DNA of 64,000 nt, from assembly GCF_000385135.1 (NCBI RefSeq), contig NZ_ARQM01000010.1:1240001-1304000 (forward strand), written 5' to 3'. The notes beneath the pieces are model-generated. The model saw only the letters and a program-made list of their open reading frames with translations, ran no database searches and was not told where the DNA came from. Position 1 is the stretch's first letter. Each line of letters begins with the position of its first letter. Shown here in pieces: positions 7,625-16,475 of the stretch. Origin of the DNA: Promicromonospora sukumoe 327MFSha3.1 (GTDB lineage: Bacteria; Actinomycetota; Actinomycetes; Actinomycetales; Cellulomonadaceae). The position numbers and the translations under genes are program-made.

Positions 7625-8542
7625 TCAGCCCGTGATGCCCAGCCGCAGCGCGACCGCGCCCTCCGGGATCTCCGGGGGCGTGCCGCCGAACTCCGGGCAG
7701 AGCGCCTGGTGCGCGCACCAGCCGCACAGCTTGGACTTCCGCGGCTTCCACTCGCCGGTCCGCGCGGCGTCCTCGATGCCGGACCAGATGGCCCGGATCT
7801 TCTGCTCGGTGTGCTCCAGGTGGTCCGTCGTCGGCTCGCCCCGCAGCACCTGGCCGTCGCCCAGGTACACGAGCTGGAGCATCTTGGGCAGCACCCCGCG
7901 CTCCCGCCACAGCACCAGCCCGTAGAACCGCATCTGGAACACGGCCGACGTCTCGTAGCCGGGGCGCGGCGACTTGCCCGTCTTGTAGTCGACCACCCGC
8001 AGCGCGCCGTCGGGCGCCACGTCCAGCCGGTCCACGATGCCCCGCAGCAGCGGGCCGCCGTCGAGCTGCGACTCGACCAGCAGCTCGCGCTCGGCCGGCT
8101 CCAGCCGGTTCGGGTTCTCCAGCGTGAAGTACGTGCCCAGCAGCGAGCCCGCCCCGGCCAGCCAGCCCGCGCGGTCCTGTCCGTCCGGGCCGATCCCGTC
8201 GGTGAACAGCCCCGAGTACCGCTCGTCGGCCTCCAGCAGGCGGTCCCACTCGCCCGGCAGCAGGTCGTGCGCCGCGGCCAGCGTCCGCTCGCCCAGCGGG
8301 GCGTCGTACAGCCGCTCCAGCACCGCGTGCACCAGCGTGCCGCGCGCCGCCGCGGCCGACGGCGGCTCGGGCAGCCGGTCCACCGTGCGGAACCGGAACA
8401 GCAGCGGGCACTGCATGAAGTCGTTGGCCCGCGACGGGGACAGGGCCGGCGGTCGCGAGGGCGCGCGCACGGCGGTCGCGGCGTCGGCCGCCTCCGTCGT
8501 CGCGTCCGGCACCAGGCCCTGGGTCAGCTCCGTCGTCGTCAT
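7625..8542 (-). CDS. RecB-like PD-(D/E)XK exonuclease
   Basis: A 305-residue RecB-type nuclease. RGTLVHAVLERL carries the conserved His; RGIVDRLDV and LRVVDYKTGK carry the D and DxK catalytic residues; and the spaced cysteines MQCPLL, LCGWC and ALCPEF match the Fe-S cluster arrangement of Cas4/AddB-like nucleases. Mycobacterium has a homologous gene (Rv2119) next to the TrmI gene in the proteasome locus, as here. The start at 8542 is chosen because TAGGGT lies 7 nt upstream; the ATG at 8590 would add 16 residues upstream of that element. It is divergent from the M50 protease gene. Confidence 0.88.
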   Translation of the reverse strand: MTTTELTQGLVPDATTEAADAATAVRAPSRPPALSPSRANDFMQCPLLFRFRTVDRLPEPPSAAAARGTLVHAVLERLYDAPLGERTLAAAHDLLPGEWDRLLEADERYSGLFTDGIGPDGQDRAGWLAGAGSLLGTYFTLENPNRLEPAERELLVESQLDGGPLLRGIVDRLDVAPDGALRVVDYKTGKSPRPGYETSAVFQMRFYGLVLWRERGVLPKMLQLVYLGDGQVLRGEPTTDHLEHTEQKIRAIWSGIEDAARTGEWKPRKSKLCGWCAHQALCPEFGGTPPEIPEGAVALRLGITG

Positions 8543-8549
8543 GCCCCCA

Positions 8550-8555
8550 ACCCTA
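8550..8555 (-). promoter_or_regulatory. leaderless-type -10 element of the RecB-like gene
   Basis: TAGGGT on the minus strand lies 7 nt before the ATG at 8542, with no ribosome binding site between. Confidence 0.5.
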
Positions 8556-8623
8556 GGGGCGGCCACCGACATCCCCCGGTAGTTGTCCACAGCGTGCCGT
8601 CACCCGCACGCCCCGCGGCCGGT

Positions 8624-8629
8624 TAGGTT
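8624..8629 (+). promoter_or_regulatory. leaderless-type -10 element of the M50 protease gene
   Basis: TAGGTT lies 6 nt before the GTG at 8636. Confidence 0.55.
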
Positions 8630-8635
8630 TGTCCG

Positions 8636-9814
8636 GTGACCACCTCGGAGCCCGCCTCCACGCCCGCACCCGCCCCGGAACGCTCGAAGGGGATCGTGAT
8701 CGGCCGCGTCGCCGGCGCACCCGTGATCGTCACGCGGTCCTGGTTCCTCGCGGCCATCGTGCTGACCCTGCTCTTCCTGCCCACCGTGCAGGGGCTCGCG
8801 CCCCACCTCGGGGCGGGCGCCTACCTCGTCGCGTTCGTGTTCGTGCTGCTCCTGTTCGGCTCCGTGTTCCTGCACGAGGCCGCGCACGCGCTGGTCGCCC
8901 GGGCACGGGGCCAGAACGTGACCGAGCTCGCCATCACCATCTGGGGTGGCCACACCGCCTACACCGGCGGCCTCGGCCGGCCGCTCGACGGCTTTCTCGT
9001 CGCCGTCGTCGGGCCGCTGACCAACCTGGTGCTCGCGGGCGGGTTCTGGGTCGCCTTCCAGGCGTCGCCGGTGATGAACGTGCCGACGCTCCTGCTCTGG
9101 GCCGGCGCGGTCTCCAACGCCTTCGTCGGCGTGTTCAACCTGCTGCCGGGCCTGCCGCTGGACGGCGGGCAGATCCTCGAGTCGCTCGTCTGGGCCGTCA
9201 CCGGCAAGCGCAACCGGGGCACCATCGCGGCCGGCTGGGTGGGCCGCGTCGTCGCCGTCGGCGTGCTGCTCTGGGCCCTGGTGGTGCCGTTGGTGGTGGG
9301 CGCCAGGCCGGACATCACCACGGTGCTGTGGTCGGCCCTGATCGGCGCGTTCCTCTGGGCGGGCGCGGGCGCTGCCATCACCAACGGCCGCCGCCGCGAG
9401 GCCGTCGCCGCGCTGACCGCGGCGGGTCTCGCGGTCCCCGCGCTCACCGTCTCGCTCGGCGCCACGCTCGACGAGGCGCTGTCCGCGCGGACGGCGGCGG
9501 CCGCCGCCGGCGTGCCCGGCGCCGCGGCCCACCGCCTGGTCGTGGTGGGGCAGGGCGGCGTCCCGATCGCGGTGCTGGACGACGACGCCGTCGCCGCGGT
9601 GCCGCCCGCCGCGCGGCACACGACCCAGGTCGACGCCGTGGCGGTGCCGTTCGTGCGGGGCAGCGAGGTCGACCCGCGGATGTCGGGGACCGACCTGCTG
9701 AACCACCTGGCCGCGCGGTCGGGCGGCGCCCGGCTGGTCCCGGTCGTCGAGCAGGGCCGGGTCACCGGCGTGCTCGACCTCGCCGACGTCGCCCGGGCGG
9801 TGCGGGGCACCTAG
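8636..9814 (+). CDS. site-2 protease family (M50) membrane metalloprotease
   Basis: A 392-residue intramembrane zinc protease. HEAAH at residues 80-84 is the HExxH zinc site within a hydrophobic helix, and NLLPGLPLDGGQ supplies the third ligand (LDGGQ). About six membrane segments precede a soluble C-terminal region that looks like one CBS-type domain (GQGGVPIAVLDDD, VVEQGRVTGVLDLADV), as in the SpoIVFB-like group. Such proteases cleave membrane-embedded regulators; the substrate is unknown. The gene's TAG stop forms the first three bases of the -10 element of the next gene. Confidence 0.9.
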   Translation: MTTSEPASTPAPAPERSKGIVIGRVAGAPVIVTRSWFLAAIVLTLLFLPTVQGLAPHLGAGAYLVAFVFVLLLFGSVFLHEAAHALVARARGQNVTELAITIWGGHTAYTGGLGRPLDGFLVAVVGPLTNLVLAGGFWVAFQASPVMNVPTLLLWAGAVSNAFVGVFNLLPGLPLDGGQILESLVWAVTGKRNRGTIAAGWVGRVVAVGVLLWALVVPLVVGARPDITTVLWSALIGAFLWAGAGAAITNGRRREAVAALTAAGLAVPALTVSLGATLDEALSARTAAAAAGVPGAAAHRLVVVGQGGVPIAVLDDDAVAAVPPAARHTTQVDAVAVPFVRGSEVDPRMSGTDLLNHLAARSGGARLVPVVEQGRVTGVLDLADVARAVRGT

Positions 9815-9817
9815 ACT
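9812..9817 (+). promoter_or_regulatory. leaderless-type -10 element of trmI, overlapping a stop codon
   Basis: TAGACT begins with the TAG stop of the upstream M50 gene and ends 8 nt before the GTG at 9826. Confidence 0.5.
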
Positions 9818-9825
9818 GGTCGGTC

Positions 9826-10839
9826 GTGACCACACCCACCGATGCCCCTACCGCCACCGGCGCCGAGCTGCGCCGCGGCCCGTTCCGAGTGGGCGACAAG
9901 GTCCAGCTGACCGACCCCAAGGGCCGCCTGCACACCATCACGCTGCAGCCGGGCGGCACCTTCCACACGCACAAGGGCTACTTCAAGCACGAGCAGATCA
10001 TCGGGCAGCCGGAGGGCTCGGTCGTCGTGAACACGGCCGAGATCGAGTACCTCGCGCTGCGCCCGCTGCTGGCCGACTACGTGCTGTCGATGCCGCGCGG
10101 CGCCGCCGTCGTCTACCCCAAGGACGCCGGGCAGATCGTCGCCATGGCCGACATCTACCCGGGTGCCCGGGTGGTCGAGGCCGGCGTGGGCTCGGGCGCG
10201 CTGACCATGTCGCTGCTGCGCGCGGTCGGCGACGCCGGCCACGTGCACTCGATCGAGCGCCGCGAGGACTTCGCCGCGATCGCCCAGGGCAACGTGGAGA
10301 CCTTCTTCGGCGGGCCGCACCCGGCGTGGAACCTGTCCGTGGGCGACCTCGCCGACGTGCTGCCCGAGGTGGCCGAGCCCGGCACCGTCGACCGCGTGGT
10401 CCTGGACATGCTCGCCCCGTGGGAGAACGTCGACGCCGTCGCGACCGCGCTCGCGCCCGGCGGCGTCCTTGTCTGCTATGTGGCCACCACGACCCAACTT
10501 TCGCGCACAGCAGAAGACCTCCGCGCGGACGGCCGGTTCGCCGAGCCCGCGGCCTTCGAGACCATGGTCCGCGGCTGGCACCTGGAGGGTCTCGCCGTCC
10601 GCCCCGAGCACCGGATGATCGGGCACACCGGCTTCCTCATCACCACCCGTCGCCTGGCCGACGGCGTGGTCCCGCCCGAGCGGAAACGGCGTCCTGCCAA
10701 GGGTGCGTACCCCGTGACGGCCGAGGCCGAGTGGTCGCCGGAGGAGCTCGGCGAGCGCGCGATATCGGACAAGAAGATCCGAAAGGTCCGACGTGACCTC
10801 GGTGTTGCACCCGACACGGAGAACCCCCCTCCCGCGTGA
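9826..10839 (+). CDS. trmI: tRNA (adenine(58)-N1)-methyltransferase TrmI
   Basis: A 337-residue S-adenosylmethionine-dependent enzyme that makes m1A58 in the T-loop of tRNAs. An N-terminal beta domain (residues 15-90) is followed by the class I fold, with motif I VVEAGVGSGALT, an acidic IERREDF segment and VDRVVLDML. Mycobacterial Rv2118c has the same organisation and the same position between the RecB-like gene and mpa. The C-terminal tail (from about residue 285) is Arg/Lys-rich. The GTG at 9826 is 8 nt after TAGACT, so the message is probably leaderless. Confidence 0.92.
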   Translation: MTTPTDAPTATGAELRRGPFRVGDKVQLTDPKGRLHTITLQPGGTFHTHKGYFKHEQIIGQPEGSVVVNTAEIEYLALRPLLADYVLSMPRGAAVVYPKDAGQIVAMADIYPGARVVEAGVGSGALTMSLLRAVGDAGHVHSIERREDFAAIAQGNVETFFGGPHPAWNLSVGDLADVLPEVAEPGTVDRVVLDMLAPWENVDAVATALAPGGVLVCYVATTTQLSRTAEDLRADGRFAEPAAFETMVRGWHLEGLAVRPEHRMIGHTGFLITTRRLADGVVPPERKRRPAKGAYPVTAEAEWSPEELGERAISDKKIRKVRRDLGVAPDTENPPPA

Positions 10840-10913
10840 ACGGGCTGTAACGATCGGGTACCCCGGACGTCTCAAACGGGTGTTCTTACTCCCGGAGTGT
10901 CAGTGACTGTGCT

Positions 10914-10957
10914 TAGAGTGCTGTTCTCGGAGGCGTTTGCGTCATATGGTCGCCTCC
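10914..10957 (+). promoter_or_regulatory. candidate arc promoter element and leader hairpin
   Basis: TAGAGT (10914-10919) could be a -10 element; no convincing -35 is seen. The next 38 bases hold an inverted repeat, GGAGGCG (10929-10935) with CGCCTCC (10951-10957), which would form near the 5' end of the message. Confidence 0.3.
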
Positions 10958-10980
10958 CGGGCCCTACGAGAGGGGATGTC

Positions 10981-12642
10981 ATGACCGAGAACACGTCAGG
11001 ATACAACCATCCCGAGCACGAGTCTTTGCCAAGCCGCGACTACGAGCGACAGATTGCCCTCCTCTCAGCAAAGAACGAACGCCTCGCGGAAGCCCTCCGC
11101 GCGGCGCGCGATCAGATAGTCGAGCTCAAGAAACAGCTCGACGACCTGGCCAAGCCACCGGGTACCTACGCCGTCTTCCTCGGAGCCCACTCCGACGGTT
11201 CGGTGGACATCTCGTCGGCCGGCCGCAAGATGCATGTCTCAGCGAGCCCCAGCCTGGACGTCACGCGGCTGCGCCCGGGCCAGGAGGTCAAGCTCAACGA
11301 GGCGATGACCGTCGTCGGCGCGGGCGAGTACGAGCGCACCGGTGAGCTGGTGACCGTCAAGGAGATGCTGGGCGGTGACCGCGTGCTCGTGGTGGGCCGT
11401 GCCGACGAGGAGCGCGTGGTGCGCCTCGCCGGCTCGGTGATGGACGCCCCGCTGCGCGTGGGGGACTCGCTCACGGTCGACACCCGCAGCGGCTTCGTGT
11501 TCGAGATCGTGCCCAAGTCCGAGGTCGAGGAGCTGGTCCTCGAGGAGGTCCCGGACATCGAGTACGAGGACATCGGTGGTCTCGGCCCGCAGATCGAGGC
11601 GATCCGGGACGCGGTCGAGCTGCCGTTCGCGCACCCCGACCTGTTCCGGGAGCACGGGCTGCGCCCGCCCAAGGGCGTCCTCCTGTACGGCCCGCCCGGC
11701 TGCGGCAAGACGCTCATCGCCAAGGCCGTGGCGCACTCGCTCGCCGGGATGGTGGCGCGGGCCAACGGGGGCAACCCCGAGGTGAAGAGCTTCTTCCTGA
11801 ACGTCAAGGGTCCGGAGCTGCTCAACAAGTACGTCGGTGAGACCGAACGGCACATCCGCCTGATCTTCGCCCGTGCCCGGGAGAAGGCCAGCCAGGGGAT
11901 GCCCGTCGTCGTCTTCTTCGACGAGATGGAGTCGCTGTTCCGCACCCGCGGCACCGGCCTCTCCTCGGACGTCGAGACCACGATCGTGCCGCAGCTCCTC
12001 GCCGAGATCGACGGCGTCGAGCGGCTCGACAACGTCATCGTCATCGGCGCCTCCAACCGCGAGGACATGATCGACCCGGCCATCCTGCGCCCGGGGCGGC
12101 TCGACGTGAAGATCAAGATCGAGCGGCCGGACGCCGAGGGCGCCAAGGAGGTCTTCGGCAAGTACCTCACCAAGGAGCTGCCGATCCACTCCGACGACCT
12201 GGCGGAGTACGGCAACAACGTCAGCGAGGCGCTGGACGGCATGATCACCTCGGTCGTGGAGCGCATGTACTCCGAGGACGAGGAGAACCAGTTCCTCGAG
12301 GTCACCTACGCCTCGGGGGACAAGGAGACCCTGTTCTTCAAGGACTTCAACTCGGGCGCCATGATCCAGAACGTGGTGGACCGGGCCAAGAAGAACGCGA
12401 TCAAGGACTTCCTGGCCACGGGGCAGAAGGGCATCCGCGTGGAGCACCTGCTGACCGCCTGCGTCGACGAGTTCAAGGAGAACGAGGACCTCCCGAACAC
12501 GACCAACCCCGACGACTGGGCGCGGATCAGCGGCAAGAAGGGCGAGCGCATCGTCTTCATCCGCACCATCGTGCAGAAGAAGGGCGAGGGCGCAACGCCC
12601 CGCACGATCGACACCGTCCAGAACACCGGTCAGTACCTCTGA
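10981..12642 (+). CDS. arc: proteasome-associated AAA ATPase Arc/Mpa
   Basis: A 553-residue hexameric ATPase that recognises pupylated proteins, unfolds them and feeds them to the 20S proteasome. Residues 20-58 form the Pup-binding coiled coil, residues 60-215 the tandem OB region, then the AAA domain with Walker A GPPGCGKT (237-244), Walker [10 protein letters not shown] (about 309-317), and the arginine-finger region near ILRPGRLD. The C-terminus GQYL is the proteasome-activating tail. The ATG at 10981 has AGAGGGG five bases upstream; an upstream in-frame start would add an unlikely N-terminus. It is the first gene of the proteasome cluster and is separated from dop by a terminator. Confidence 0.97.
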   Translation: MTENTSGYNHPEHESLPSRDYERQIALLSAKNERLAEALRAARDQIVELKKQLDDLAKPPGTYAVFLGAHSDGSVDISSAGRKMHVSASPSLDVTRLRPGQEVKLNEAMTVVGAGEYERTGELVTVKEMLGGDRVLVVGRADEERVVRLAGSVMDAPLRVGDSLTVDTRSGFVFEIVPKSEVEELVLEEVPDIEYEDIGGLGPQIEAIRDAVELPFAHPDLFREHGLRPPKGVLLYGPPGCGKTLIAKAVAHSLAGMVARANGGNPEVKSFFLNVKGPELLNKYVGETERHIRLIFARAREKASQGMPVVVFFDEMESLFRTRGTGLSSDVETTIVPQLLAEIDGVERLDNVIVIGASNREDMIDPAILRPGRLDVKIKIERPDAEGAKEVFGKYLTKELPIHSDDLAEYGNNVSEALDGMITSVVERMYSEDEENQFLEVTYASGDKETLFFKDFNSGAMIQNVVDRAKKNAIKDFLATGQKGIRVEHLLTACVDEFKENEDLPNTTNPDDWARISGKKGERIVFIRTIVQKKGEGATPRTIDTVQNTGQYL

Positions 12643-12653
12643 CGACACAACCC

Positions 12654-12692
12654 GGGCAGGTCCGCGTCCGTCGAACGGGCGCGGACCTGCCC
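12654..12692 (+). terminator. stem-loop between arc and dop
   Basis: A perfect 13-bp stem, GGGCAGGTCCGCG (12654-12666) with CGCGGACCTGCCC (12680-12692). The loop itself can fold (CCGT/ACGG). No T-run follows. Confidence 0.7.
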
Positions 12693-12714
12693 GACCATCG
12701 GGACTACTCCGGCA

Positions 12715-12720
12715 TAGGGT
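12715..12720 (+). promoter_or_regulatory. leaderless-type -10 element of dop
   Basis: TAGGGT lies 7 nt before the GTG at 12728 and just after the arc terminator, so dop has its own promoter. Confidence 0.55.
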
Positions 12721-12727
12721 GGTGGAC

Positions 12728-14407
12728 GTGAGCGTGCGTCGTGTGATGGGCATCGAGACCGAGTACGGAGTGCTGCAGCCTGGCCGTCCCCTGGCCAACC
12801 CCATGCTGCTGTCGAGCCAGGTGGTGACCACCTACCGGGCCATCTCCACCCGCGCCGAGGGGGCGGGTGGCAAGGCGCGCTGGGACTACGACGACGAGGA
12901 CCCGCTGCAGGACGCGCGCGGGTTCCACCTCGACCGTGCCTCGGCGCAGCCCTCCATGCTGACCGACGACCCGACGCGGCCCGCGCCGTCCGGCCCCGTC
13001 ACGGGGCAGGTGCCCGTCGTGGAGCCCGGCCTGCCGGGCCGGGGCCGCCGCCGGCCTGGCTCGACCCAGGAGGTCGAGCGGCCCGCCGCCGACGAGTACG
13101 ACGACCCGAGCGCCGCCAACGTGATCCTCACGAACGGCGCCCGCCTCTACGTGGACCACGCCCACCCCGAGTACTCCTCGCCCGAGGTCATGACGCCCGA
13201 GGACATCGTGCGCTGGGACGTCGCGGGCGAGCGGGTCATGCTCGCCGCGCTGCGGGAGCTGTCGAGCTTCCCCGGCAGCGAGGTCGTGCTCTACAAGAAC
13301 AATGTCGACGGCAAGGGCGCCAGCTACGGCACCCACGAGAACTACCTCGTGGACCGCGCGCTGTCGTTCACCACGCTCGCCGAGCTCATCACCCCGTTCC
13401 TGGTCACGCGGCAGGTCTTCACGGGCTCGGGCCGGGTCGGCCTGGGCGCCACGAGCGGCACGCCCGGCTTCCAGATCTCGCAGCGCGCGGACTACATCGA
13501 GGCCGAGATCGGCCTGGAGACCACGCTGCGGCGGCCGATCGTCAACACGCGCGACGAGCCCCACGCGGACAGGCAGCGCTGGCGGCGCCTGCATCTGATC
13601 CTCGGTGACGCCAACCTCATGGAGGTGCCCACCTACCTCAAGACGGGCACGACGTCGCTGGTCCTGTGGGTGCTCGAGCACCTGGACGAGCTGGCGGAGG
13701 CCGGCGTGGACGCCCGCGGCGAGCTGGGCGCCCTGCGCCTGGCCTCGCCCGTCAGCGACGTCCAGAAGGTCTCGCGCGACCTCGACCTGACCGCGGCGCT
13801 CGACCTCGCCGACGGCCGCACCATGACGGCGCTCGAGCTCCAGGGCGAGGTCGCCGACGTCGTGCGGCGCTCCCTGAAGGTGCTCGGCACCGACCCGGAG
13901 TCGGACGCCGTGCTGGACCGCTGGGCCTCCGTGGTCGAGCGGCTCGGCACGGACCCGGCCGACTGCGCGCGCGAGGTGGAGTGGGTCGCCAAGCTGCGCC
14001 TGCTGGACCGCCTGCGCTCGCGCGACAACCTCGAGTGGGACCACCCGCGCCTGCACGCGATGGACCTGCAGTGGTCCGACGTGCGCCCCGAGCGCGGCAT
14101 CTACCACCGGCTGCTCGCCAAGGGCGCGGTGGACCGCATCGTCGACGAGGAGTCCGTCGCACGGGCGGTCCAGCACCCGCCGTCGGACACCCGGGCCTAC
14201 TTCCGGGGCGAGGTGATGGCGCGCTACGGCAGCCAGATCTCCGCCGCGAGCTGGGACTCGGTGATCTTCGACGTCGACGGCGCCCAGGCGCTGCAGCGCG
14301 TGCCGATGCTCGACCCGACCCGCGGCACCCGGCGCCACATCGGCGCCCTGCTCGACGCGAGCCCCGACGCGGCGGCGCTGCTCGCCGGACTCTCCGGGCG
14401 AAGGTGA
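12728..14407 (+). CDS. dop: Pup deamidase/depupylase Dop
   Basis: A 559-residue carboxylate-amine-ligase-fold enzyme that deamidates the C-terminal Gln of Pup and removes Pup from substrates. GIETEYGV (residues 8-15) is the nucleotide/metal-binding start of the fold. The conserved RWDY...DPLQDARGF segment (51-66) marks the Dop loop that distinguishes Dop from PafA. D143 in LYVDHAHPEYSSPE is the expected catalytic Asp. Length exceeds the usual 500 or so because about 50 extra Pro/Gly/Arg-rich residues extend the loop (about 70-125). The GTG at 12728 fits the TAGGGT element; the GTG at 12719 lies inside it. Confidence 0.95.
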   Translation: MSVRRVMGIETEYGVLQPGRPLANPMLLSSQVVTTYRAISTRAEGAGGKARWDYDDEDPLQDARGFHLDRASAQPSMLTDDPTRPAPSGPVTGQVPVVEPGLPGRGRRRPGSTQEVERPAADEYDDPSAANVILTNGARLYVDHAHPEYSSPEVMTPEDIVRWDVAGERVMLAALRELSSFPGSEVVLYKNNVDGKGASYGTHENYLVDRALSFTTLAELITPFLVTRQVFTGSGRVGLGATSGTPGFQISQRADYIEAEIGLETTLRRPIVNTRDEPHADRQRWRRLHLILGDANLMEVPTYLKTGTTSLVLWVLEHLDELAEAGVDARGELGALRLASPVSDVQKVSRDLDLTAALDLADGRTMTALELQGEVADVVRRSLKVLGTDPESDAVLDRWASVVERLGTDPADCAREVEWVAKLRLLDRLRSRDNLEWDHPRLHAMDLQWSDVRPERGIYHRLLAKGAVDRIVDEESVARAVQHPPSDTRAYFRGEVMARYGSQISAASWDSVIFDVDGAQALQRVPMLDPTRGTRRHIGALLDASPDAAALLAGLSGRR

Positions 14408-14429
14408 CCTTCGATGTCGGTGTCTGCCT

Positions 14430-14474
14430 CTAGGGTCGAACCTAGGGTCAACACCAAGGCTCAGGGCCTAGGCT
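14430..14474 (+). promoter_or_regulatory. pup operon promoter region with tandem CTAGGGTC repeats
   Basis: Two direct repeats, CTAGGGTCGAAC (from 14430) and CTAGGGTCAAC (from 14442), are followed by TAGGCT (14469-14474). Each contains a TANNNT hexamer. TAGGCT would give a leader of about 35 nt containing the AGGAGG of pup. The repeats may be alternative -10 elements or binding sites for a regulator. Confidence 0.4.
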
Positions 14475-14515
14475 GCAAGACCAGCGTTACGTCAGAGAAT
14501 CACCAGGAGGCGATC

Positions 14516-14713
14516 ATGGCCGGTCAGGAAAGAATCAACCCGTCACACGAGGACCGCACTCCCGACGACGACGCCGACACCCCGGCTGCGGCCACTGCGG
14601 CACCGCAGAAGGACGACGACGAGGTCGACGCCCTGCTCGAGGAGATCGACGAGGTGCTGGAGACCAACGCCGAGTCGTTCGTGCGCGGATTCGTCCAGAA
14701 GGGTGGGCAGTGA
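14516..14713 (+). CDS. pup: prokaryotic ubiquitin-like protein Pup
   Basis: A 65-residue, intrinsically disordered, acidic protein tag. The N-terminal half is Asp/Glu/Pro/Ala-rich. The C-terminal half contains the helix that docks on the Arc coiled coil ([17 protein letters not shown]) and ends FVQKGGQ. The terminal Gln means that Dop must deamidate Pup before PafA can ligate it. AGGAGG lies five bases before the ATG at 14516. The stop overlaps the prcB GTG by 4 bp. Confidence 0.98.
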   Translation: MAGQERINPSHEDRTPDDDADTPAAATAAPQKDDDEVDALLEEIDEVLETNAESFVRGFVQKGGQ

Positions 14714-15549
14714 ACCTGAACGCAGACAACTTCGCAGGACGACTCCCGGACGCCTTCCTGCGTCCGGGATCGTCGTCCTTCGTGGACTTCCTGGCCGAGT
14801 ACGCCCCCGACCGCCTGCCCGGGAACCGGAACGTGCCCGCGGGCACGACCGACCCGGCGACCCTCTCCCCGCACGCCACCACGATCGTGGCGGTGACCTT
14901 CGACGGCGGCGTCCTGCTGGCCGGTGACCGGCGGGCCACCGCCGGCCCGATGATCGCCAGCCGCAGCATCGAGAAGGTGTTCCCGGCCGACGAGTACTCG
15001 GCGGTCGGCATCGCCGGCTCCGCCGGCATCGGCCTGGAGCTGGTCCGGCTCTTCCAGCTCGAGCTGGAGCACTACGAGAAGATCGAGGGCTCGCTGCTGT
15101 CGCTGACGGGCAAGGCGAACCGCCTGGCCACGATGCTGCGCGGCAACCTGCCCATGGCCATGCAGGGCCTGGCCGTCGTACCGCTGTTCGCGGGCTACGA
15201 CCTGGACAAGGGCACGGGCCGCATCTTCAGCTACGACGCCACCGGCGGGCGCTACGAGGAGCACGAGCACCACGGCGTGGGCTCGGGCTCCCTGTTCGCG
15301 CGGGGTGCGCTGAAGAAGCTGTGGCGGCGCGGGATGGACGCGGACGCCGCGGTCCAGGTCGCGGTCGAGGCGCTGTACGACGCCGCGGACGACGACTCGG
15401 CCACCGGCGGCCCGGACACCGTGCGGGGCATCTTCCCCGTGGTGGCCACCGTGACCGTGGACGGCTACGACCGGATCGAGGACGCGGAGATCTCCCGCGT
15501 GGCGGAGCAGATCGTGGCGCAGCGCCGCGAGAGGGGGTCGATCGCATGA
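14710..15549 (+). CDS. prcB: proteasome subunit beta PrcB
   Basis: A 279-residue N-terminal-nucleophile hydrolase precursor. A propeptide of 56 residues ends in SPHA, and cleavage would expose T57 of [11 protein letters not shown] as the catalytic threonine. [14 protein letters not shown], with the catalytic-site Asp and the following Arg residues, and an SAGIGLE segment are typical of actinobacterial PrcB. Beta subunits form the inner two heptameric rings of the 20S particle. The GTG start overlaps the pup stop (GTGA) and the stop overlaps the prcA start (ATGA). Confidence 0.97.
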   Translation: MNLNADNFAGRLPDAFLRPGSSSFVDFLAEYAPDRLPGNRNVPAGTTDPATLSPHATTIVAVTFDGGVLLAGDRRATAGPMIASRSIEKVFPADEYSAVGIAGSAGIGLELVRLFQLELEHYEKIEGSLLSLTGKANRLATMLRGNLPMAMQGLAVVPLFAGYDLDKGTGRIFSYDATGGRYEEHEHHGVGSGSLFARGALKKLWRRGMDADAAVQVAVEALYDAADDDSATGGPDTVRGIFPVVATVTVDGYDRIEDAEISRVAEQIVAQRRERGSIA

Positions 15550-16445
15550 ACATGCCGTTCTACGTCTCGCCCGAGCAGCTGATGAAGGACCGGGCGGACT
15601 TCGCCCGGAAGGGCATCGCGCGCGGCCGGTCCGTGGTGGTGCTCGCCTACGAGGGCGGCATCGCCTTCGCCACCGAGAACCCCTCGCGGGCGCTGCACAA
15701 GATCTCGGAGATCTACGACCGCATCGCGTTCGCGGCCGTGGGCAAGTACAACGAGTTCGAGAACCTGCGGGTCGCCGGCGTGCGGTACGCCGACATGCGC
15801 GGGTACTCCTACGACCGGTCCGACGTGACGGCGCGTGGCCTGGCCAACGCCTACGCGCAGACGCTCGGCACGGTCTTCATCACCGAGTCCAAGCCGCTCG
15901 AGGTGGAGATCGTCGTGGCCGAGGTGGGCGCCACGGCCGCCGACGACCAGATCTACCGGCTCACCTACGACGGCACCGTGGCCGACGAGCACGGCTTCGT
16001 CGTCATGGGCGGCCAGGCCGAGCAGCTCGGCCGCCGCGTCAAGGAGGGCTGGCGTGCCGACCTGTCGCTGGGGGAGGCGCTGCGGCTCGCCGTGGCGGCG
16101 CTCGGCTCGGGTGACGGCTCCACGCCGCGCACCATCGAGGCGGCCCAGCTCGAGGTGGCGGTCCTGGAGCGCGACCGCCCGCGCCGGGCGTTCCGGCGGC
16201 TGAACCGGCAGGTCCTGGCCGACCTGCTGGCCGAGGGCGCCCCGGCGTCGTCGGACGAGGCTCCCGCGGACGACCTCCCGCCCGCGGACGACGTCGCCAC
16301 CGGCTCGGCGACGCCGGGACTGAGCACGGCGGACACCGTGCCCCCGGAGACCCCCGCGGACGAGACCGCCGAGGAATCCCCGGCGAAGGAGAAGCCGGAC
16401 GAGGGGCCGGGCGCGACCGGCACCACGCCCGGCGCCGAAGAATAA
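15546..16445 (+). CDS. prcA: proteasome subunit alpha PrcA
   Basis: A 299-residue alpha subunit that forms the outer, gating rings of the 20S proteasome. The N-terminal gate reads [19 protein letters not shown] and is followed by the N-terminal-nucleophile-like fold without a processed Thr ([18 protein letters not shown]). The folded core ends near residue 220; the last 75 residues are a low-complexity Pro/Glu/Asp/Thr tail, longer than in mycobacteria, probably disordered on the particle surface. ATGA overlap with prcB indicates translational coupling and equal subunit synthesis. Confidence 0.96.
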   Translation: MNMPFYVSPEQLMKDRADFARKGIARGRSVVVLAYEGGIAFATENPSRALHKISEIYDRIAFAAVGKYNEFENLRVAGVRYADMRGYSYDRSDVTARGLANAYAQTLGTVFITESKPLEVEIVVAEVGATAADDQIYRLTYDGTVADEHGFVVMGGQAEQLGRRVKEGWRADLSLGEALRLAVAALGSGDGSTPRTIEAAQLEVAVLERDRPRRAFRRLNRQVLADLLAEGAPASSDEAPADDLPPADDVATGSATPGLSTADTVPPETPADETAEESPAKEKPDEGPGATGTTPGAEE

Positions 16446-16475
16446 AGCCAGGTTCCGCGAACGGGAGGGGAATCC

